A stretch of DNA of 53,324 bases, taken from Bordetella parapertussis. GTDB lineage: Bacteria > Pseudomonadota > Gammaproteobacteria > Burkholderiales > Burkholderiaceae_B. The stretch spans positions 1 through 53,324 of the forward strand of contig CAMBZR010000015.1 in the NCBI GenBank assembly GCA_945872285.1, given 5' to 3'. Made by a program: the position numbers and the translations under genes. Shown one piece after another: positions 25,626-34,961 of this stretch (position 1 is the stretch's first letter; each line of letters opens with the position of its first letter). The notes beneath the pieces were generated by a model, which worked only from the letters and a program-made list of their open reading frames with translations, was not told the DNA's origin and searched no databases.

Positions 25626-26060
25626 ATGAACACTGTCAATCACACCCAAACGTTCTCGCTTGACGAGCTCTGTGCCCTTACCGACCTCACCAAACGCACG
25701 GTTCGCTACTACGTCCAAATCGGACTTGTGAACCGGCCTGAAGGTGAAACTCGGGCAGCAAAGTACTCGCCACAGCATCTTGAACAACTTTTGCTTGTCA
25801 AAAAATGGACAGCAGCCGGGGTATCGCTTGACCGTATTCGTGAACTGCTTCAAGGCGGCTCAGCGCCAGTTCCTGAGCGAGGGCGCGTGCCCGGGTCAAT
25901 CGAGGTCTGCAGCCATTTGCATGTGGCCCAGGGCGTTGAGCTCGTGATTGAACCTAGCCGCGCCGGTCTTACCCCCGAGCAGTTGCGTCACTTTGTTCGC
26001 GCCGTAATGAGCGCCTACGAACAAATCAACCAAGACAGCACAACAAAGGCAAACAAATGA
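25626..26060 (+). CDS. MerR-family transcriptional regulator
   Basis: 144 residues. The N-terminal winged helix reads 'FSLDELCALTDLTKRTVRYY' with 'YVQIGLVNRPEG', and 'AAGVSLDRIRELLQGG' is the second HTH wing region. The C-terminal ~60 residues carry no clear cysteine-based metal site, so it likely responds to a protein partner or small ligand. Its stop overlaps the next start (ATGA, 26057-26060), so it is translationally coupled to the VIT-VWA gene. It probably controls that operon through the palindrome at 25610. Confidence 0.9.
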   Translation: MNTVNHTQTFSLDELCALTDLTKRTVRYYVQIGLVNRPEGETRAAKYSPQHLEQLLLVKKWTAAGVSLDRIRELLQGGSAPVPERGRVPGSIEVCSHLHVAQGVELVIEPSRAGLTPEQLRHFVRAVMSAYEQINQDSTTKANK

Positions 26061-28345
26061 GCGACATCCTCGAACTCCTCGAATTCAACGGCCCACAGGC
26101 CACCCTGCGTAACAGCCAAGGCGCACCACTGATCTTAAAAAACGTTGCCATCACGGGCGACCTACGCGGTGCCATGTTTGAAGCACATGTACGTCAAACC
26201 TTCAGCAACCCGACTAAAACGCACGCTGAAGTCGTGTACAGTTTTCCGCTGCCCTGGGGCGCAACATTGTTAGGTGTTGAAGTTCAGCTTGGCCAAGTCA
26301 AACTAACCGGCACTGTGGTTGCCAAAGCCGAAGCTGAAGAACAATATGAAGAGACCCTTTCAAAGGGCGATGCTGCCATCATGCTCGAGCGTGGTAACGA
26401 TGGTAATTATGTTTTGCATCTGGGTAACTTGGCGCCTGGTGAAGACTGTGTGATCGACATGCGCTATGGCCAGTTGCTGCAGTTTGAACAGGGCGGCCTA
26501 CGCTTGGCCATTCCAACCGTCATCGCCCCACGTTATGGCGATGCGGTTCGCGAGGGTGGCTTAGCACCCTATCAAGTCCCAGAAACAGATCTGTTGGCAG
26601 AGTATGGGTTTAGCTTGACGCTAAATTTGCATGGCGATTTGGTGAGCGCGCGCATTGCCTCGCCAAGCCACCCGATCAGCATGGCCAACCACGCTGCCGA
26701 TCACATGTTGACCGTGGCCCTCGCCCAACAAAGCTATTTAGATCGTGACTTCATTCTTGTACTTGATCAACTCGCCCAATGTTCAGTTGCCACCCTAGCG
26801 CCTGACTACGTCGACAAAAAAACCTTTGTCGCCACCGCAAGCTTTAGTCCAAGCATCCCCAACGCCAAAGCGCAAAAGACTGCCGTCAAGATTTTGGTTG
26901 ACTGTTCAGGCTCGATGTCGGGCGGCAGCATCCAAGCTGCCCGACGCGCTTTAATGGCCATCGTTAAAAAATTCAACAATGGCGATAAGTTTTCACTCTC
27001 TAAGTTCGGTTCATCGGTTGAACACCGCTCGCTTTCTCTTTGGACAGCCTCTGAGCAATCACGCTTAGGCGCAGAAAAATGGGTCGGTGAGCTCGAAGCC
27101 GATATGGGCGGCACTGAAATGTTAGGTGCCATCACAAGCACCTTTGCGCTGGCACACAGCAGCCCGTGCGACGTCTTGCTCATTACCGACGGGCAGATCC
27201 ATGGCATTGACGCCATGCTCAAGAAAGCGAAGGCGTCAAAGCATCGCGTATTTTCGGTAGGCATTGGTAGCAGCCCAAGCGAGAACCTGTTGCGTCGCCT
27301 GGCCGTTGAAACCAACGGGGCCTGTGATTTTGTGGCATCCGGTGAAGCCGTTGAACCCGCAATCGTGCGTATGTTTAATCGCTTGCGTTCGCCGGCGGTC
27401 ACAAACGTCTCAATTCAGTGGCCCGAAGGCTTTACCCCTAAGCTCTTGACCACAATAGACAGCACGGCGTTTGATGGTGACACCCTGCACGCCTCGGCAT
27501 GGTTTAGTACAAAGCCAACTGGTCGTATCACGCTATTAGGTCAGTTAGTCGGTCAAGACGCTGTGCAAGAACTTGGCGCTGTCGAAATCAACCAAACCCC
27601 CGCATCCTCAACAGCACTGTCACGCTTAGCAGCCGCTGGACAAATGCAACATCTAGCAGGTGCAATCAAGGCGACCAAGCTGGCCCTTGATTACCAGCTT
27701 GTTACCGAGCACACAAACTTTTTAATGCTGCATGAGCGTAGTGCCGAAGACAAAGCACCTAATATGCCTGAGTTCTACAAGGTCAAGCAAATGCTGCCGG
27801 CGGGCTGGGGTGGTGCTGGTATGGGTCAATTACGATTCTCAATGAGAGCAGTGAGTTATTCCAGCATGGCACCTATGTCAGACAAAATTTCATCGCCTGC
27901 TCTCATGCGCGGTCGAGGATTGCAGTTATCACAGCCTCAATCTCTTGAAACATCAGCGATGGAAGATTACGACGTCCCTGTTTTCTTGAGGCGCCAGGGT
28001 GAGCCAGCACCAACAGTCAACATTGTGGGCCAACGTATCACGATCAAAGCAGATCGCATCTGGTTTAAGTTAAACGACGCTCAAGAAAAAACGTTAGCGC
28101 TACTTACGCCTAACCCTCAGGCTACTGGCTCGCGGATCTGGTTTGTGAATGAAAAGCACGAGGTGTTTGACTACATGGACTTCGTCAACTTAAAAGACGC
28201 CGTAAACGAGTTGCAGCTAAACGGTTTTAGCGATTACGTTAAGAAAAGGTTTTCTCTACTGAACCGAACTCGTACGCGCTACACCTGGAAATGCGAAGAC
28301 CAAACGCGCGTCTACACAAACTCAACCACTTGGGTAAAACAATAG
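26057..28345 (+). CDS. VIT and VWA domain protein (inter-alpha-trypsin inhibitor heavy chain-like)
   Basis: 762 residues. Residues ~5-140 are a VIT domain ('GAMFEAHVRQTFSNPT' and 'VVYSFPLPWGATLLGVEV'). The VWA domain follows from ~275 with an intact MIDAS: DCSGS (282-286), a downstream Thr in 'DMGGTEML' and Asp in 'LLITDGQIHG'. The C-terminal ~130 residues ('FLRRQGEP...VYTNSTTWVKQ') form an extra region with no recognised family. No signal peptide, so cytoplasmic, unlike the animal homologues. VWA-MIDAS domains mediate metal-dependent protein binding. Coupled to a MerR regulator; cellular role unknown. Confidence 0.88.
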   Translation: MSDILELLEFNGPQATLRNSQGAPLILKNVAITGDLRGAMFEAHVRQTFSNPTKTHAEVVYSFPLPWGATLLGVEVQLGQVKLTGTVVAKAEAEEQYEETLSKGDAAIMLERGNDGNYVLHLGNLAPGEDCVIDMRYGQLLQFEQGGLRLAIPTVIAPRYGDAVREGGLAPYQVPETDLLAEYGFSLTLNLHGDLVSARIASPSHPISMANHAADHMLTVALAQQSYLDRDFILVLDQLAQCSVATLAPDYVDKKTFVATASFSPSIPNAKAQKTAVKILVDCSGSMSGGSIQAARRALMAIVKKFNNGDKFSLSKFGSSVEHRSLSLWTASEQSRLGAEKWVGELEADMGGTEMLGAITSTFALAHSSPCDVLLITDGQIHGIDAMLKKAKASKHRVFSVGIGSSPSENLLRRLAVETNGACDFVASGEAVEPAIVRMFNRLRSPAVTNVSIQWPEGFTPKLLTTIDSTAFDGDTLHASAWFSTKPTGRITLLGQLVGQDAVQELGAVEINQTPASSTALSRLAAAGQMQHLAGAIKATKLALDYQLVTEHTNFLMLHERSAEDKAPNMPEFYKVKQMLPAGWGGAGMGQLRFSMRAVSYSSMAPMSDKISSPALMRGRGLQLSQPQSLETSAMEDYDVPVFLRRQGEPAPTVNIVGQRITIKADRIWFKLNDAQEKTLALLTPNPQATGSRIWFVNEKHEVFDYMDFVNLKDAVNELQLNGFSDYVKKRFSLLNRTRTRYTWKCEDQTRVYTNSTTWVKQ

Positions 28346-28458
28346 CTATAAAAATTTTGCCGTCATGCACAAAATTCAGTTGTAATATCTCTAAGCTATC
28401 CTATGGTCGAACCCGACACTAGGCACCGCCAGAAGGTAAAGCAACTGAACGCAGGGGC

Positions 28459-29832
28459 ATGATGGGCTACAAGGTTTCTTTAGGCTTGCAAACATATCAA
28501 TTCTCAGACCTCAAAACGGTAATGGCCAAGGCGAGCCCGCTTCGCTCTGGCGATTGCCTCTCGGGCGTTGCCGCTCTGTCTAATGAAGAACGGGTCGCTG
28601 CTGCCCTCGTGCTGGCTGATCTACCGTTAAAACGGTTTCTTGAAGAACAGCTCATTGCGTACGAAGACGATGAAGTCACCCGGGTGATTCTGGATGACCA
28701 CCAGGCCGACGCATTTGCACCAATATCAAGTTTTACCGTGGGTGATTTTCGTAACTGGCTGTTGTCTGATGCCGTCGGCGCCAACGAACTCAACGCGGTA
28801 GCACCAGGCTTGACCCCCGAGATGGTTGCTGCCGTTTCAAAAATCATGCGTAACCAAGATCTGATTTTGGTTGCCGCTAAATGCCAGGTTGTCACGCGCT
28901 TCAGAAACACACTGGGCCTCGCCGGTAGACTATCCGTTAGGCTTCAACCGAACCACCCCACCGACGACGCGCGAGGCGTGGGCGCTGCCATCATTGACGG
29001 CTTGCTGTATGGCGCGGGTGATGCAGTCATCGGCGTGAACCCCGCCTCAGATAACTTTCGAGAAATTAGCCAGATCTTGTCGTTGTTAGACAAAGTGCGT
29101 GAAAAGTTTGACATCCCAACTCAGACCTGTGTACTCACGCATGTCACAACCACCCTGCGGGCAATCGAGGCTGGCTTACCGGTTGATCTAGTGTTTCAAT
29201 CGATCGGCGGCACCGAGGGCGTCAATCGCAGCTTTGGGGTTACCGCAGCATTATTACAAGAAGCTCACGAAGCCGCACTCTCGTTGCAGCGTGGCACGGT
29301 GGGCAACAATGTGATGTATTTCGAAACAGGCCAAGGTAGCGCGCTCTCGGCAAACGCTTCACATGGTGTGGATCAACAAACAATCGAAGCCAGAGCTTAT
29401 GGCTTGGCCCGCCGCTTTAAGCCGCTGCTGTTAAACAGCGTTGTGGGCTTCATTGGACCCGAATATCTTTTTGATGGTAAACAGATTATTCGCGCTGGGC
29501 TTGAAGATCATTTTTGCGGCAAGTTACTCGGCTTGCCAATGGGTTGCGATATTTGCTACACCAATCACGCTGAAGCCGATCAAGATGATATGGATACCCT
29601 GTTGACCCTATTAGGCGTGGCTGGCATCAACTACATCATGGGCGTACCCGGCTCAGACGACATCATGCTGGGCTATCAAAGCACTTCGTTTCATGACGCG
29701 TTATATATCAGACGCGTACTCGGCAAAAAGCCAGCGCCTGAATTTGAGGCTTGGCTTGAAAAGATGCAGTTAGTCGATACCAAAGGGCGACTCATCAGCC
29801 CCGCTGATTCGCAACCCCTACTGATCGTTTAA
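28459..29832 (+). CDS. eutB: Ethanolamine ammonia-lyase large subunit
   Basis: 457 residues, full length for EutB. The TIM barrel is recognisable from 'LGLAGRLSVRLQPNHPTDD' through 'GDAVIGVNPASDN', 'SIGGTEGVNRSFGV', 'MYFETGQGSALSANA' and 'MGCDICYTNHAEADQDDMD'. With EutC and adenosylcobalamin it converts ethanolamine to acetaldehyde and ammonia. Start at 28459 (or the adjacent ATG 28462) with AGGGG upstream. eutC follows 10 bases later. No microcompartment, reactivase or aldehyde dehydrogenase gene is nearby, typical of the simple eutBC layout of many soil proteobacteria. Confidence 0.96.
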   Translation: MMGYKVSLGLQTYQFSDLKTVMAKASPLRSGDCLSGVAALSNEERVAAALVLADLPLKRFLEEQLIAYEDDEVTRVILDDHQADAFAPISSFTVGDFRNWLLSDAVGANELNAVAPGLTPEMVAAVSKIMRNQDLILVAAKCQVVTRFRNTLGLAGRLSVRLQPNHPTDDARGVGAAIIDGLLYGAGDAVIGVNPASDNFREISQILSLLDKVREKFDIPTQTCVLTHVTTTLRAIEAGLPVDLVFQSIGGTEGVNRSFGVTAALLQEAHEAALSLQRGTVGNNVMYFETGQGSALSANASHGVDQQTIEARAYGLARRFKPLLLNSVVGFIGPEYLFDGKQIIRAGLEDHFCGKLLGLPMGCDICYTNHAEADQDDMDTLLTLLGVAGINYIMGVPGSDDIMLGYQSTSFHDALYIRRVLGKKPAPEFEAWLEKMQLVDTKGRLISPADSQPLLIV

Positions 29833-29842
29833 GGAGAATGCC

Positions 29843-30697
29843 GTGCCTAAACGCTCTGTGGTGTCGCTCGAGAAAGCCTCAGCGGCACCCTCCGACAAAG
29901 CCTTAGTTGTGTCTTCCGACCAAGCCCCAGTGCTATCGCCCGACAAAGCGTTCATTTCTGAAGCTACGCCAGCTTGGTTAAAGTTAAAAGAACTAACCGG
30001 TGCACGAATCGCACTGGGTCGCACGGGCGTCAGTTTGCCCACCAAAGATATCCTCGAATTTCGTATGGCGCATGCACGTGCTCGAGATGCGGTTCATACC
30101 GCGCTTGAGATAGCGCCATTGTTCAAGGCACTTGTTGGCAAGGGGTTCGCGCCCGTCACCGTTGCAAGTCAAGCGGTCGATCGGCACACGTTCTTGCTGC
30201 GCCCCGACCTAGGGCGCCGACTCTCAGTGGCTAGTGCACAAACCTTAACGACCTTAAGCCACGACACTAAGCAACCATTGCCCAACTTGGCCTTTGTGAT
30301 CGCAGATGGGCTTTCAGCGCAAGCGATTCAAGGGCATGCCTTAGCGTTGCTGGAGGCCTTGCGCGTAGAACTGCCGCAGGTGCAAGAGGCGGCAGTGGTG
30401 ATTGCGACACAAGCTCGCGTGGCACTTGGTGACGAGATTGGTGAAATTTTAGGTGCCGAGTTGGTGGTTGTGTTGATCGGTGAGCGACCCGGCCTCTCAG
30501 CCCCCGATAGCATGAGCGCGTATCTAACCTGGCATCCTAAGGTTGGTCGAACAGATGTTGAACGCAACTGCATTTCAAATATACGTCTTGAAGGTTTGAA
30601 TTATGTCGAGGCGGCACAAAAGCTCGCTTGGTTGATTAAGCAAGCAAAGGTATTGGGTAAAAGCGGGGTTGAGTTGAAAGAAGAGTCTGAATCGTGA
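29843..30697 (+). CDS. eutC: Ethanolamine ammonia-lyase small subunit
   Basis: 284 residues from a GTG with AAGGAG upstream. The EutC core starts near residue 45: 'LTGARIALGRTGVSLPTKDI', 'FRMAHARARDAVHTAL', 'FVIADGLSAQAI' and 'GERPGLSAPDSMSAYLTWHP' are the cobalamin/substrate-side family blocks. The preceding ~40 residues are a low-complexity extension with three degenerate SDxA repeats (PSDKALVV, SSDQAPVL, SPDKAFIS). Such extensions can stabilise or localise the enzyme; here the repetition suggests local duplication. Confidence 0.95.
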   Translation: MPKRSVVSLEKASAAPSDKALVVSSDQAPVLSPDKAFISEATPAWLKLKELTGARIALGRTGVSLPTKDILEFRMAHARARDAVHTALEIAPLFKALVGKGFAPVTVASQAVDRHTFLLRPDLGRRLSVASAQTLTTLSHDTKQPLPNLAFVIADGLSAQAIQGHALALLEALRVELPQVQEAAVVIATQARVALGDEIGEILGAELVVVLIGERPGLSAPDSMSAYLTWHPKVGRTDVERNCISNIRLEGLNYVEAAQKLAWLIKQAKVLGKSGVELKEESES

Positions 30698-30759
30698 GAA
30701 GATATTTGGTGACAAGTGTGTCTTCTAGAATCTAATCGCACAAGGTTTATACAAAAATA

Positions 30760-31980
30760 ATGAACACCACACAAAATACCAAAGCTTTACCGCTTACAGG
30801 GCTGAAGGTTCTTGACTTAACACGCGCCTTAGCCGGCCCCTTTAGCGCAATGATTTTGGCTGACCTAGGAGCCGATGTCATCAAAATAGAACCCACGCCA
30901 AACGGTGAGATGGTGCGAGGTTGGGGCCCGTTTCAAGACGGCATCAGCGTCTACTACCTGAGCATTCATCGCAACAAACGCAGCTTGGCGGTTGACTTTA
31001 GGCAGCCCAAAGGGCTTGAACTGATCCGCACCATGGCCAAACAAGCTGACATCATTATCGAAAACTTCAAACCCGGCGTGATGACTGATATGAAGATGGA
31101 TTACGCAGCACTTTCTGCGTTGAATCCACGTTTGATCTATGCCTCGATTACCGGCTTTGGTAACACCGGCCCTTACGGCAGTTGGCCTGGTATGGATCAA
31201 ATCGCACAGGGGATGTCAGGTCTGATGAGCTTAACGGGCCAGGCCGCAACGGGCCCCACGCGCGTGGGGATTCCAATCGGCGACGTGGTAGGTGGTATGT
31301 GGGCCACCATGGGCATCCAGGCTGCCATCATTCAGCGTCAGGCAACCGGCCGCGGTCAACTCGTTGAAACCTCACTGCTGGCAGGCTTGATCGGCTTACT
31401 CACCGTACAAGGTCAACGTCAATTAAGCTTGGGCGACACCCCCGGCGTCGCAGGTAACGATCACCCGGTCATCTGCCCCTACGGCATGTTTGAAGCGAAC
31501 GATGGCCCGTTCAATATGGCGGCGGCGACCGAAGATATGTGGGTCAAGCTTTGTCAGTTGCTAGGCATTGAAGACTGGATCACGCATCCCGACTTTAAAG
31601 ATAATGCGAGTCGTTGCAAGCATCGCGAGCAAGTCAAAGAGCGCCTGAACAAAATATTTGCGACACGTAAAAAAATGGAATGGACACTCGAGCTCGTCAA
31701 ACTGAGCATCCCCGCAGGCCCAATTTTGACTTTGGATCAAGTCTTTAAAGACCCGCACATCGTTGAAACGGGCTTGGTTGAAGAAGTCGATCACCCCAAG
31801 CTCGGCAAACTCAAGCTCGTGGGCAATCCGTTAAAAATGGAAGGCTTTGGCGGCAAAACGATACGCACTGCGCCACCCGAACTCGGCGCGGATTCGCGCG
31901 AGGTGCTGCAAGAATACGGGCTGTCAGACGCTGATATCAATACCCTGATTGCAGAAAAAATCATTCAAAGCACACACTAA
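30760..31980 (+). CDS. CaiB/BaiF family III CoA-transferase
   Basis: 406 residues. 'LPLTGLKVLDLTRALAGPF' opens the family's Rossmann-like fold, 'NKRSLAVDFRQPKG' and 'ADIIIENFKPGVM' follow, and D175 in 'IPIGDVVGGM' is the expected nucleophile for the acyl-CoA intermediate. The family moves CoA between carboxylic acids (formyl-CoA/oxalate, succinyl-CoA with others). It heads the run CoA-transferase, VOC protein, two Bug receptors and a CMD protein, so it probably activates the imported carboxylate. The acid cannot be named from sequence. Confidence 0.93.
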   Translation: MNTTQNTKALPLTGLKVLDLTRALAGPFSAMILADLGADVIKIEPTPNGEMVRGWGPFQDGISVYYLSIHRNKRSLAVDFRQPKGLELIRTMAKQADIIIENFKPGVMTDMKMDYAALSALNPRLIYASITGFGNTGPYGSWPGMDQIAQGMSGLMSLTGQAATGPTRVGIPIGDVVGGMWATMGIQAAIIQRQATGRGQLVETSLLAGLIGLLTVQGQRQLSLGDTPGVAGNDHPVICPYGMFEANDGPFNMAAATEDMWVKLCQLLGIEDWITHPDFKDNASRCKHREQVKERLNKIFATRKKMEWTLELVKLSIPAGPILTLDQVFKDPHIVETGLVEEVDHPKLGKLKLVGNPLKMEGFGGKTIRTAPPELGADSREVLQEYGLSDADINTLIAEKIIQSTH

Positions 31981-31990
31981 GGATTGCAGA

Positions 31991-32902
31991 ATGCTTGCCT
32001 CACAAATTACCTATATCGCAGTTGCCTCAAACGACCCTGAGACGACCTGTTCGATCTATGAAAAATACTTCGAACTGCCGCGTACTGATTTCAATACGCC
32101 TGAAGGTAAGGTGTCTTTGTTCAGTATCGGTCAAAGTGCGTTGGCCGTCGTGCCTCTTGGCCATTCGCTGATTGATGGTGACCTCAAGCCAGGCGTTCAT
32201 CACATTGCCTTTGGCCTGCAAGATCCTGAGGCTGCAGTCAAAAACTTTGCGTTGACACCCACCCCTGCAGACGGCTTAGACGGACGCCGCAGTTTTGCCA
32301 TCGACCCCGCGCAAACCTGCGGGGTGCGTGTGCGCCTGACCGAACCACTGGTGCTTCCTGCCCACATGAGTGGCGCCATTGAACGCATTGATCATCTTGG
32401 TATCGCGAGCACTGATGTTGCCGAAGACGAGCGCGTCTTTGCAAACAAGCTTGGCTTTGCGGTTGAAAGTCGGCAAACCGACATGGAGGTCAACATCTCG
32501 GTTGAAAGTTTTACCTCAGATAAATATGGCGTGGTCTATCATACGCAACCACCGAAGCCGATCGGCGGCTTACGCGTCACCTTTATTACGATTGGCGATC
32601 TTGAACTTGAGTTCTTGGCAAACTTTGATCCAAGCCAAGGGGCACACATCGAACACGGCCAGTCGGGCTCAACAAAACAAGACCAAGGGGCGATCACGCG
32701 TTTTGTTCAGTCGCGTGGTCGTGGCCTGCACCACATCGCCATCAAAGCCCGCGATATCAATGACACCTTGCAAAAAATGTCGCAGGCGGGCTTTCAGATG
32801 ATCGATCGAGTCGGTCGGCCAGGCTCGCGTCGTGCATTGATCGGGTTTCCGCATCCAAAATCGACTGGTGGGATTTTGATGCATCTGGTTCAACGTGATT
32901 AA
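31991..32902 (+). CDS. Two-domain VOC protein with methylmalonyl-CoA epimerase-like C-terminal half
   Basis: 303 residues from the ATG at 31991, 10 bases after the CoA-transferase stop; an upstream open start overlaps that gene by ~30 bases and is rejected. Two vicinal-oxygen-chelate domains: residues 1-130 ('ITYIAVASNDPETTC', 'HHIAFGLQD') and 130-303 ('IDHLGIASTDVAEDERVF', 'LHHIAIKARDI', 'ALIGFPHPKSTGGILMHLV'). The last block is close to the methylmalonyl-CoA epimerase signature. His/Glu metal ligands are present in domain 2. Next to a CoA-transferase, a CoA-ester epimerase or isomerase role is plausible. Confidence 0.85.
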   Translation: MLASQITYIAVASNDPETTCSIYEKYFELPRTDFNTPEGKVSLFSIGQSALAVVPLGHSLIDGDLKPGVHHIAFGLQDPEAAVKNFALTPTPADGLDGRRSFAIDPAQTCGVRVRLTEPLVLPAHMSGAIERIDHLGIASTDVAEDERVFANKLGFAVESRQTDMEVNISVESFTSDKYGVVYHTQPPKPIGGLRVTFITIGDLELEFLANFDPSQGAHIEHGQSGSTKQDQGAITRFVQSRGRGLHHIAIKARDINDTLQKMSQAGFQMIDRVGRPGSRRALIGFPHPKSTGGILMHLVQRD

Positions 32903-32959
32903 CAGGCTATCAAATACCGCTCATTAGACATCTCAAACAATTACCGGGAGACACGCATC

Positions 32960-33937
32960 ATGTATAAAAAAATAATCGCAACAACTGCTGCCGCGACATT
33001 TATCGGGCTCACATCGGGTACTGTATCTGCTCAAGACTTTCCGAGCAAAGGGCCCATCAAGTTAATCGTGGGCTTTGCCCCAGGCGGCGGCACCGACGCA
33101 ATCGCCAGAGCGTTGAATACCAAACTGTCAGAAATTCTTAAACAAACGGTTGTGGTTGAAAATAAAGCAGGGGCTGGCGGAACCTTATCCACTGATTACG
33201 TCGCAAAATCGGCGCCTGATGGCTACACGATCAGCTTCACGTTAAACAACCACGCCATTAACCAAGCGCTTTACGCAAACTTACCGTTCGACACTGAAAG
33301 AGACTTGCGAGGCGTAGCGTTAATTGGATCATTAACCCAACTCTTTGCCTCTAATCCAAGCGCCCCAGCTAAAACTTTACAAGAATTTTTAGCACAAACG
33401 AAAGGTACCGATAGCCGACTCAAAACCTATGCAAGCGGTGGTGTTGGCTCGCCTGGGCATTTTGCTGCAGCCTATTTAGAGTTTCTAGCAAAAGCCCAAT
33501 TCACTCATGTACCTTATCGTGGCGCGGGCCCAGCTATTGCTGATGTCGTAGGCAATCACGTACCATATATCTTATCGACCCTCAGTGGCCTTTTAGCCAA
33601 TGTCAAAGCCGGAAAACTGCACCCCATTGCCGTGACCTCTAAAGAGCGCAGCCCGTTATTGCCAAACGTACCGACCATTGCTGAAAGTGGTTTCCCGGGC
33701 TACGACATGGACACTTGGATTGCCATGTTTGTACCGCGTCAAACACCTGATGCAGTTGTAGACATACTTTACAAGGCTACGATGGAGGCTGTTAAAGCGC
33801 CTGATGTGCGAGACCGCATCACGTCACAGGCGGGCATCGTCAGAACCGGCACGCCTGCACAACTTGATGCCTTAGTGAAAACAGAGATCGCTCAATTCAC
33901 AAAAATTGTGAAAGACAGCAATATCAAGCCAGAGTAA
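32960..33937 (+). CDS. Bug/TctC-family periplasmic substrate-binding receptor
   Basis: 325 residues with a signal peptide (MYKKIIATTAAATFIGLTSG, cleavage near VSA-QDF). Family blocks are 'KGPIKLIVGFAPGGGTDAIA', 'VVVENKAGAGGTLSTDY', 'HVPYRGAGPAIADVVGNHV' and 'LLPNVPTIAESGFPGYDMD'. It is preceded by a good ribosome-binding site (GGGAG). It belongs to the CoA-transferase run and is followed 37 bases later by a second Bug gene, an adjacent pair of diverged paralogues. Confidence 0.93.
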   Translation: MYKKIIATTAAATFIGLTSGTVSAQDFPSKGPIKLIVGFAPGGGTDAIARALNTKLSEILKQTVVVENKAGAGGTLSTDYVAKSAPDGYTISFTLNNHAINQALYANLPFDTERDLRGVALIGSLTQLFASNPSAPAKTLQEFLAQTKGTDSRLKTYASGGVGSPGHFAAAYLEFLAKAQFTHVPYRGAGPAIADVVGNHVPYILSTLSGLLANVKAGKLHPIAVTSKERSPLLPNVPTIAESGFPGYDMDTWIAMFVPRQTPDAVVDILYKATMEAVKAPDVRDRITSQAGIVRTGTPAQLDALVKTEIAQFTKIVKDSNIKPE

Positions 33938-33974
33938 TCAAGACGCTTTGAATTGCAATCATTGAGGAGACAAC

Positions 33975-34958
33975 ATGAATTTTTTTAACTCGCAGTTAGT
34001 ATTGGGCTTAGTGGTAGCTGCCCTCGCCATGCCCACTAGCGTTGTTGCGCAGGACCGCAGCACGGCGTATCCAAACAAAGCCGTACGAATTATTATTCCG
34101 TTTCCGGCGGGCCAAGCGACTGACATCATTGGGCGCCTGCTTGCCGAACGGCTGGCGCAGCGTTGGGGTCAACCGGTTTTTGTCGAGAACCGAGGCGGCG
34201 GCAATGCGATACCAGGCATGCTGGCGGGTAAAGATGCAGCGCCTGACGGTTATACGCTGACCTTTGGTGCGACGAGCAGCACGGTGATCAACCAAGCGCT
34301 CTTTCCTAACTTGCCCTACAGCATGGAAAAAGACTTTGTTGCCATCGCGCCAGTGTTTACGCAAGACTGGTTGATTGTTGCCAATCGCAATGCGCCCTAC
34401 AACAACTTAACTGAGCTTATTGCGGCAGCCAAGCAAGCCCCAGGCAAACTCTCCTGGAGCGTCAGCGCAACCGCCCTCAATATGGCAGGCGAACTGGTAA
34501 AACTGAGCACGGGCATGGACATTGTGGCCGTGCCTTACAAAGGCAGCCCGATGGCCGTGAACGACTTGATTGGTGGCCATATTCAATTGGGTGTTGACAC
34601 GATCGCCGCCACACTGCCGCACATTAAAGAAGGTCGTTTGAAAGTCATCGCCAATCTCTCAGATAAACGTTCAACGCATTTGCCCGATGTTGCTACGGTA
34701 AGCGAGCAGTTTCCTGGCACTGTGAGCGTAGGATTTGCGGGGCTGTTCGCACCCAAGGCGACTCCAACCGCAATCGTGCAAAAGGTCACCCTTGACGTCC
34801 AGAACATCATAGGCGACCCCACCTTTCAGCAAGCAGTTGTTGACAAGGGTTCAGTGCCAGATCTGCGCACAAAAGAGCAATGGGCGATTTTCTTGGCAGA
34901 CCTCACCACAAAATATTCAGACCTCGTGAAGTCTGGCAAAGTTAAAGTGGCGGAGTAA
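33975..34958 (+). CDS. Bug/TctC-family periplasmic substrate-binding receptor
   Basis: 327 residues, signal peptide cleavage near VVA-QDR. 'PNKAVRIIIPFPAGQATDI' has Gln-Ala where most family members have Gly-Gly in the first ligand-binding loop. 'VFVENRGGGNAIPGM', 'PDGYTLTFGATS', 'AVPYKGSPMAVNDLIGGHI' and 'HLPDVATVSEQFPG' complete the pattern. GAGGAG precedes the ATG. The loop change suggests a different ligand from its neighbour at 32960. Its stop is 3 bases before the CMD gene. Confidence 0.92.
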   Translation: MNFFNSQLVLGLVVAALAMPTSVVAQDRSTAYPNKAVRIIIPFPAGQATDIIGRLLAERLAQRWGQPVFVENRGGGNAIPGMLAGKDAAPDGYTLTFGATSSTVINQALFPNLPYSMEKDFVAIAPVFTQDWLIVANRNAPYNNLTELIAAAKQAPGKLSWSVSATALNMAGELVKLSTGMDIVAVPYKGSPMAVNDLIGGHIQLGVDTIAATLPHIKEGRLKVIANLSDKRSTHLPDVATVSEQFPGTVSVGFAGLFAPKATPTAIVQKVTLDVQNIIGDPTFQQAVVDKGSVPDLRTKEQWAIFLADLTTKYSDLVKSGKVKVAE

Positions 34959-34961
34959 TGA

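Noticed and set aside
26806..27402. 198-residue open frame antisense to the VIT-VWA gene
   Set aside because: It lies entirely opposite the MIDAS-bearing coding region and matches no family.
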